A stretch of 8,459 bases of DNA from SAR202 cluster bacterium. GTDB taxonomy: Bacteria; Chloroflexota; Dehalococcoidia; UBA3495. Position 1 is the first letter of the stretch, and every line of letters begins with the position of its first letter. The notes below the pieces were generated by a model. That model ran no database searches and was not told the DNA's origin. It saw only the letters and a program-made list of their open reading frames with translations. The position numbers were made by a program, and so were the translations under genes. Shown in pieces: positions 5,670 to 8,459 of this stretch. The stretch is taken from contig VFHG01000113.1 of NCBI GenBank assembly GCA_009392075.1, forward strand, positions 1 to 8,459, written 5' to 3'.

Positions 5670-6039
5670 TCAGCCCTTCACATACACCAGTTTCTCGGCT
5701 ACTTTGCTGTTTCTTACTTTGAATAATCGACGCCGCGGACTCGGCCCGGCTGGCCGTCTTGGCCGACCCAGGTGAACAGCCACTGAACCAGGCACCGGTC
5801 GCCGCTGGCGAACATGTCTTCGGTGGCGAACTCGATGTTGGACGTAGACTGGAAGAAATCCTGCCACAAGGCCCGTGACCCTGGAACCTCGATCCGTCGG
5901 GCGGAGGAATGGGCGTCTCCGCCACGCAGTCGCCGGTCATGGCGGCCATCACACCATCAACGTCGCCTTGGTTGAAGGATTCGTTGTAGCGTTGAACTAT
6001 GCCTATGGTGGCGGCGGTGGTGGGGTCGGTTCGTTGCAT
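5670..6039 (-). pseudogene. SnoaL/NTF2-like protein gene interrupted by two single-base frameshifts
   Basis: This is a small NTF2-fold (SnoaL/ketosteroid-isomerase-like) protein, a family of polyketide cyclases, isomerases, hydratases and accessory proteins. ATG at 6039 gives 56 residues with IVQRYNESFNQGDVDGVM at 14-31 and a typical GDCVAETP strand. At about 5869-5874 (CACGGGCC) the reading must lose one base: the next 47 codons, LWQDFFQSTSNIEF through GQPGRVRGV, continue in a second frame. At about 5726-5728 (GATTATT) it shifts again, and the last 18 codons, LFKVRNSKVAEKLVYVKG, end at TGA 5670-5672. Restoring one base at each place gives a continuous 123-residue protein of normal family length. 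Both losses sit beside short homopolymers (GGG, TT), so sequencing or assembly error is a serious alternative to real decay. No frame has other disabling stops. No clear Shine-Dalgarno site is seen before the ATG. It is first in the minus-strand cluster. Confidence 0.8.
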
Positions 6040-6088
6040 GTAATCAGGGTAGCAGTATCGTCAATTCGACGGACGCCGGTAAACGCCT

Positions 6089-6117
6089 ATCCTAGCCTGT
6101 GCAGGCATCGTGGTCAA
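6089..6117 (-). promoter_or_regulatory. Sigma70-type promoter of the minus-strand monooxygenase/hydrolase operon
   Basis: On the minus strand there is TTGACC (6117-6112; 5 of 6), a spacer of 17 bases, and TAGGAT (6094-6089; 4 of 6). The start would be near 6082, giving a leader of about 43 bases to the ATG at 6039. The spacer contains the interrupted palindrome GCCTG-TG-CAGGC at 6095-6106, a plausible operator position because a bound dimer there would block RNA polymerase. Confidence 0.5.
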
Positions 6118-6160
6118 GGTTGCCGTGAAGCATTCATCTGCCGCTGTCACATTCTGATTG

Positions 6161-6169
6161 TGCTATAGT
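6161..6169 (+). promoter_or_regulatory. Extended -10 promoter element for serA
   Basis: TGCTATAGT on the plus strand differs by one base from the extended -10 at 1039-1047. No clear -35 is seen at 16-18 bases. The start would be near 6176, with a leader of about 79 bases before the ATG at 6255. Apart from the two promoters I see nothing else in the divergent gap 6040-6254. Confidence 0.4.
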
Positions 6170-6254
6170 TTATCCTCGTTATGCCAGGCTTGGAATGCAG
6201 CTTGATCCGAGCACGGCGGCGTTTTAATTCCCACTTAACAACAGGAAGATATCC

Positions 6255-7841
6255 ATGCCCAGAATTCTGGTTGCAGACCCTATCGGCGCGGAGGGCGTTG
6301 AACTGCTTGAATCCCGTGCCGAGGTTGATGTTAAGACGGGTATGACACCTCGGGAACTGCTGGCCATCATCAGCGAGTATGACGGCCTGGTGGTCCGTAG
6401 CGAGACCAAGGTGACCAAAGAGGTCATCGAGACAGCCAAGTTGTTGAAGGTTGTCGGCCGCGCCGGGATCGGTGTCGACAACATCGACCTGGAGGCCGCC
6501 ACCAGCGCCGGCATCGCCGTTGTTAATGCCCCCACGGGCAATACCGTGGCTGCCGCTGAACACACCATGGCCCTGATGTTGGCCTTGTCTAGAAACGTGC
6601 CCTCGGCCCATCAGTCATTGAAGTCCGGCGAGTGGAAGCGCAGCGCCTTCATGGGCGTTGAGGTCCGAAACAAGACCTTGGGCATCTGCGGGTTGGGTCG
6701 TGTGGGCTCAGAGGTGGCCCGGCGCGCTCAGAGCTTTGATATGAAACTGGTGGGGTACGACCCGTTCGTGTCCCCCGACTATGCCAAGCGAATGGGCATT
6801 GACCTACTTTCATTGGAAGAGTTACTAGCGCAGGCTGATTTCATCACCCTGCACACTCCGCTGACCGACGGCACGCGGAATATGATCGGCGCAGACCAGG
6901 TGGCCCTGCTGAAGCCCGGCGCCAGGTTGATAAACGTGGCCCGCGGTGAGTTGGTGAACGAACAAGCAATATTGGACGGGTTGGAATCGGGCCAATTGGG
7001 CGGAGTAGCGCTGGACGTGTTCGCCCAGGAGCCGCCGCAGAACACGGAACTGGTCGGACACCCCAAGGTGGTGGTAACACCCCATCTGGGCGCGTCCACC
7101 GAAGAGGCCCAGCGGGAAGTGGCCATCGAAGCCTCGGAACAGGTGCTGGCGGTATTGAACGGCGAACCGGCACGGAACACGGTTAACGCCCCGTTCGTTG
7201 CCCCTGAAGTCCATGCAGTCTTGGCCCCCTACGTTCCCGTGGCCACGGTGGTCGGGAAGCTGTTGACTCACCTGGCCGACGGCCAATTCTTGGGCATAAC
7301 CATCAGCTACGAAGGCGAGATTGCCGAACATGACACCCGTTCTCTGCAGGCCGCCGTTCTGGCCGGGTTGATGGAGCCGATCACTACGGGTCAGGTGAAC
7401 CTGATCAACGCGCCGGTGCTGGCCAGGGAACGCGGCCTGAACATTACCGAGCAACACAACACCTCGGCTCAAGAATATTCCAGCATCGTCAGCGCAACCA
7501 TCGAGACCACCGAGGGAAAGATCACCTTGGCGGGAACATCCCTACGGAACGAGCCGCATATCGTGAAGATCGACGACTACTGGCTGGACATCGTGCCTAC
7601 CACTCCCTACATGCTGTTCGTGGACAACCAAGACCAGCCGGGGTCGATCGGAGCGGTAGGCATGATTGCCGGCCGACACAACATCAACATCAGCTTCATG
7701 GAAGTTGGCCGCCTGGCTCTCAGAGGCCGGGCCATGATGGTGATCGGGCTGGACGACCCAGTCCCGCCTGAGGTGATCGCTGAGATTCAAGACCTGGGCC
7801 ATATCTACAACGTAAGGCTGGCGCACTTGGGCCACTTATAA
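6255..7841 (+). CDS. serA: D-3-phosphoglycerate dehydrogenase, type I with C-terminal ACT domain
   Basis: This enzyme oxidises 3-phosphoglycerate to 3-phosphohydroxypyruvate with NAD+, the first committed step of serine synthesis, in the cytosol. The 528 residues match the long (type I) class. Order of domains: N-terminal substrate-binding part (1-100), NAD-binding Rossmann domain with GICGLGRVG at 143-151 and D169 after the second strand (GYDP), return of the substrate domain (about 285-310), an intervening ASB-type domain (about 320-450) and an ACT regulatory domain (about 452-528, starting PYMLFVDNQDQPG). The catalytic residues are R230 in NVARGELVNE, E259 in AQEPP and H277 in PHLGAST. GRAGIGVDNID at 68-78 is the classic signature. 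ATG at 6255 follows AGGAAG by six bases. The ACT domain implies allosteric control, usually by serine. A ketopantoate-reductase-like gene follows after 33 bases, probably in the same transcript. Confidence 0.97.
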   Translation: MPRILVADPIGAEGVELLESRAEVDVKTGMTPRELLAIISEYDGLVVRSETKVTKEVIETAKLLKVVGRAGIGVDNIDLEAATSAGIAVVNAPTGNTVAAAEHTMALMLALSRNVPSAHQSLKSGEWKRSAFMGVEVRNKTLGICGLGRVGSEVARRAQSFDMKLVGYDPFVSPDYAKRMGIDLLSLEELLAQADFITLHTPLTDGTRNMIGADQVALLKPGARLINVARGELVNEQAILDGLESGQLGGVALDVFAQEPPQNTELVGHPKVVVTPHLGASTEEAQREVAIEASEQVLAVLNGEPARNTVNAPFVAPEVHAVLAPYVPVATVVGKLLTHLADGQFLGITISYEGEIAEHDTRSLQAAVLAGLMEPITTGQVNLINAPVLARERGLNITEQHNTSAQEYSSIVSATIETTEGKITLAGTSLRNEPHIVKIDDYWLDIVPTTPYMLFVDNQDQPGSIGAVGMIAGRHNINISFMEVGRLALRGRAMMVIGLDDPVPPEVIAEIQDLGHIYNVRLAHLGHL

Positions 7842-7874
7842 GGCATCGGAGCGCCAACACCTAGGAGAGGCAAC

Positions 7875-8459
7875 ATGGGCGACAAGATCGGGATCATGGG
7901 CGCGGGAGCCCTAGGGAGCTATGTTGGGGCCTTCTTGAGCAAGATCGGCGAAGACGTGACCTTCGTGGACATGTGGCCGGAGCACGTTGAGAAGATGCGG
8001 ACCGACGGTCTCCACGTTACTGGCAGTCAGGGACCGTTCACCGTGCCGGTGAAGGCCATGCACCTGACCGAGGCCCAGAACATCTCGGTCCCTTTCGACT
8101 GGGTCTTTATATCAGTTAAGTCTTACGACACCGAATGGGCCACCCATTTCATCAAGCGTTACGTCCGTGAAGACGGCTTCTTCGTCTCCCTCCAGAATTG
8201 TTGGAACGATGTCCCCATGGGCGAGATCGTCGGGTTCAACCGGCAGCTAGGTTGCATCGCCTCCCACATCGAAGTCGCGCTTTGGGAGCCGGCGTTGGTT
8301 ACCCGCGGCGGCGCGGTGGGACGGGACTCGGGCCACACAGTATTTCGAGTGGGTGAGCAGGACGGGCGCATCTCGCCGCGGGCCGAGAAAGTCGCCGCGT
8401 TGCTGGACAATATCGACGGCGCCTACGCCTCAGACAACCTTTGGGGTGAGCGCTGGGCC
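7875..8459 (+). CDS. Ketopantoate reductase-like (PanE/ApbA family) protein, C-terminus cut by window edge
   Basis: I translated 195 codons from ATG 7875 to the window end with no stop. The N-terminal Rossmann motif IGIMGAGALGSYVGA (5-19) with GxGxxG at 9-14, the VFISVKS segment with K82 at 77-83, VSLQN with N108 at 104-108, and NLWGERW at 188-194 are laid out as in ketopantoate reductases. Those enzymes reduce 2-dehydropantoate to pantoate with NADPH in coenzyme A synthesis. The catalytic Lys of the family normally directly follows the last motif and would fall just outside the window. The usual LQNG is LQNCWND here, and the following segment (ASHIEVALWEPALVTRGG, 129-146) differs from the common pattern, so a different 2-keto-acid substrate is possible and I give no gene symbol. 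AGGAGAGG lies a few bases upstream, and the gene sits 33 bases after serA without a terminator. Family members are about 300-340 residues, so about one third is missing. Confidence 0.85.
   Translation, partial: MGDKIGIMGAGALGSYVGAFLSKIGEDVTFVDMWPEHVEKMRTDGLHVTGSQGPFTVPVKAMHLTEAQNISVPFDWVFISVKSYDTEWATHFIKRYVREDGFFVSLQNCWNDVPMGEIVGFNRQLGCIASHIEVALWEPALVTRGGAVGRDSGHTVFRVGEQDGRISPRAEKVAALLDNIDGAYASDNLWGERWA

Noticed and set aside
5088..5726. A 212-codon plus-strand frame opposite the 407-residue monooxygenase gene
   Set aside because: It is antisense to a strongly conserved protein, has no supporting Shine-Dalgarno site or domain, and overlaps the next gene boundary.
5670..5867. A separate 65-codon minus-strand gene starting at GTG 5867
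   Set aside because: Its first part is Arg/Pro-rich out-of-frame sequence; only the last 18 residues match the NTF2-like protein, so it is a fragment of the frameshifted gene.
7842..7874. Terminator between serA and the ketopantoate-reductase-like gene
   Set aside because: The 33-base gap has no stem of useful length and no T-run, and contains the Shine-Dalgarno site of the next gene.

Overview
The window comes from a moderately GC-rich bacterium. The gene families resemble those of marine Chloroflexota of the SAR202/Dehalococcoidia type: paired luciferase-like flavin monooxygenases, an Ldh-family oxidoreductase, a divergent ketopantoate-reductase-like protein and a type I SerA. That assignment is an inference from gene content; no rRNA or other phylogenetic marker is present. 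There is no tRNA, rRNA, CRISPR array, transposase or integrase.

Layout. (1) Positions 1-933, minus strand: the N-terminal 311 codons of an M42-type metallopeptidase that runs off the left edge. (2) 934-1128: a divergent promoter region. (3) 1129-2205, plus strand: an Ldh-family (malate/L-lactate/ureidoglycolate dehydrogenase type) NAD(P)-dependent oxidoreductase starting at TTG. (4) 2206-2292: a hairpin-rich gap between convergent genes. (5) 2293-6039, minus strand: a probable four-gene operon transcribed right to left. Its order is an NTF2/SnoaL-like protein broken by two single-base frameshifts, a 407-residue flavin monooxygenase, an alpha/beta hydrolase and a second, paralogous flavin monooxygenase of 377 residues. 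(6) 6040-6254: a second divergent promoter region. (7) 6255-8459, plus strand: serA (D-3-phosphoglycerate dehydrogenase, complete), then after 33 bases a ketopantoate-reductase-like gene that runs off the right edge.

How the genes may work together. The minus-strand operon looks catabolic. Two bacterial-luciferase-fold monooxygenases that align without gaps over at least their first 270 residues flank a hydrolase with an intact Ser-Asp-His triad. A flavin-dependent oxygenation (possibly Baeyer-Villiger-like) followed by hydrolysis of the resulting ester or lactone is a reasonable but unproven model. The convergent Ldh-family dehydrogenase could handle a hydroxy-acid product. The serA/panE-like pair on the plus strand is separate and looks biosynthetic or 2-keto-acid related.

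Non-coding structure is the least ordinary part. Three promoters share an extended -10 of the form TGCTATAnT. The operon promoter has a good -35/-10 pair with a 12-base palindrome in its spacer. The hydrolase gene is bracketed by inverted copies of a 12-base motif. Two genes of the operon share an identical, self-complementary Shine-Dalgarno leader. No defence system or clearly new system was found.
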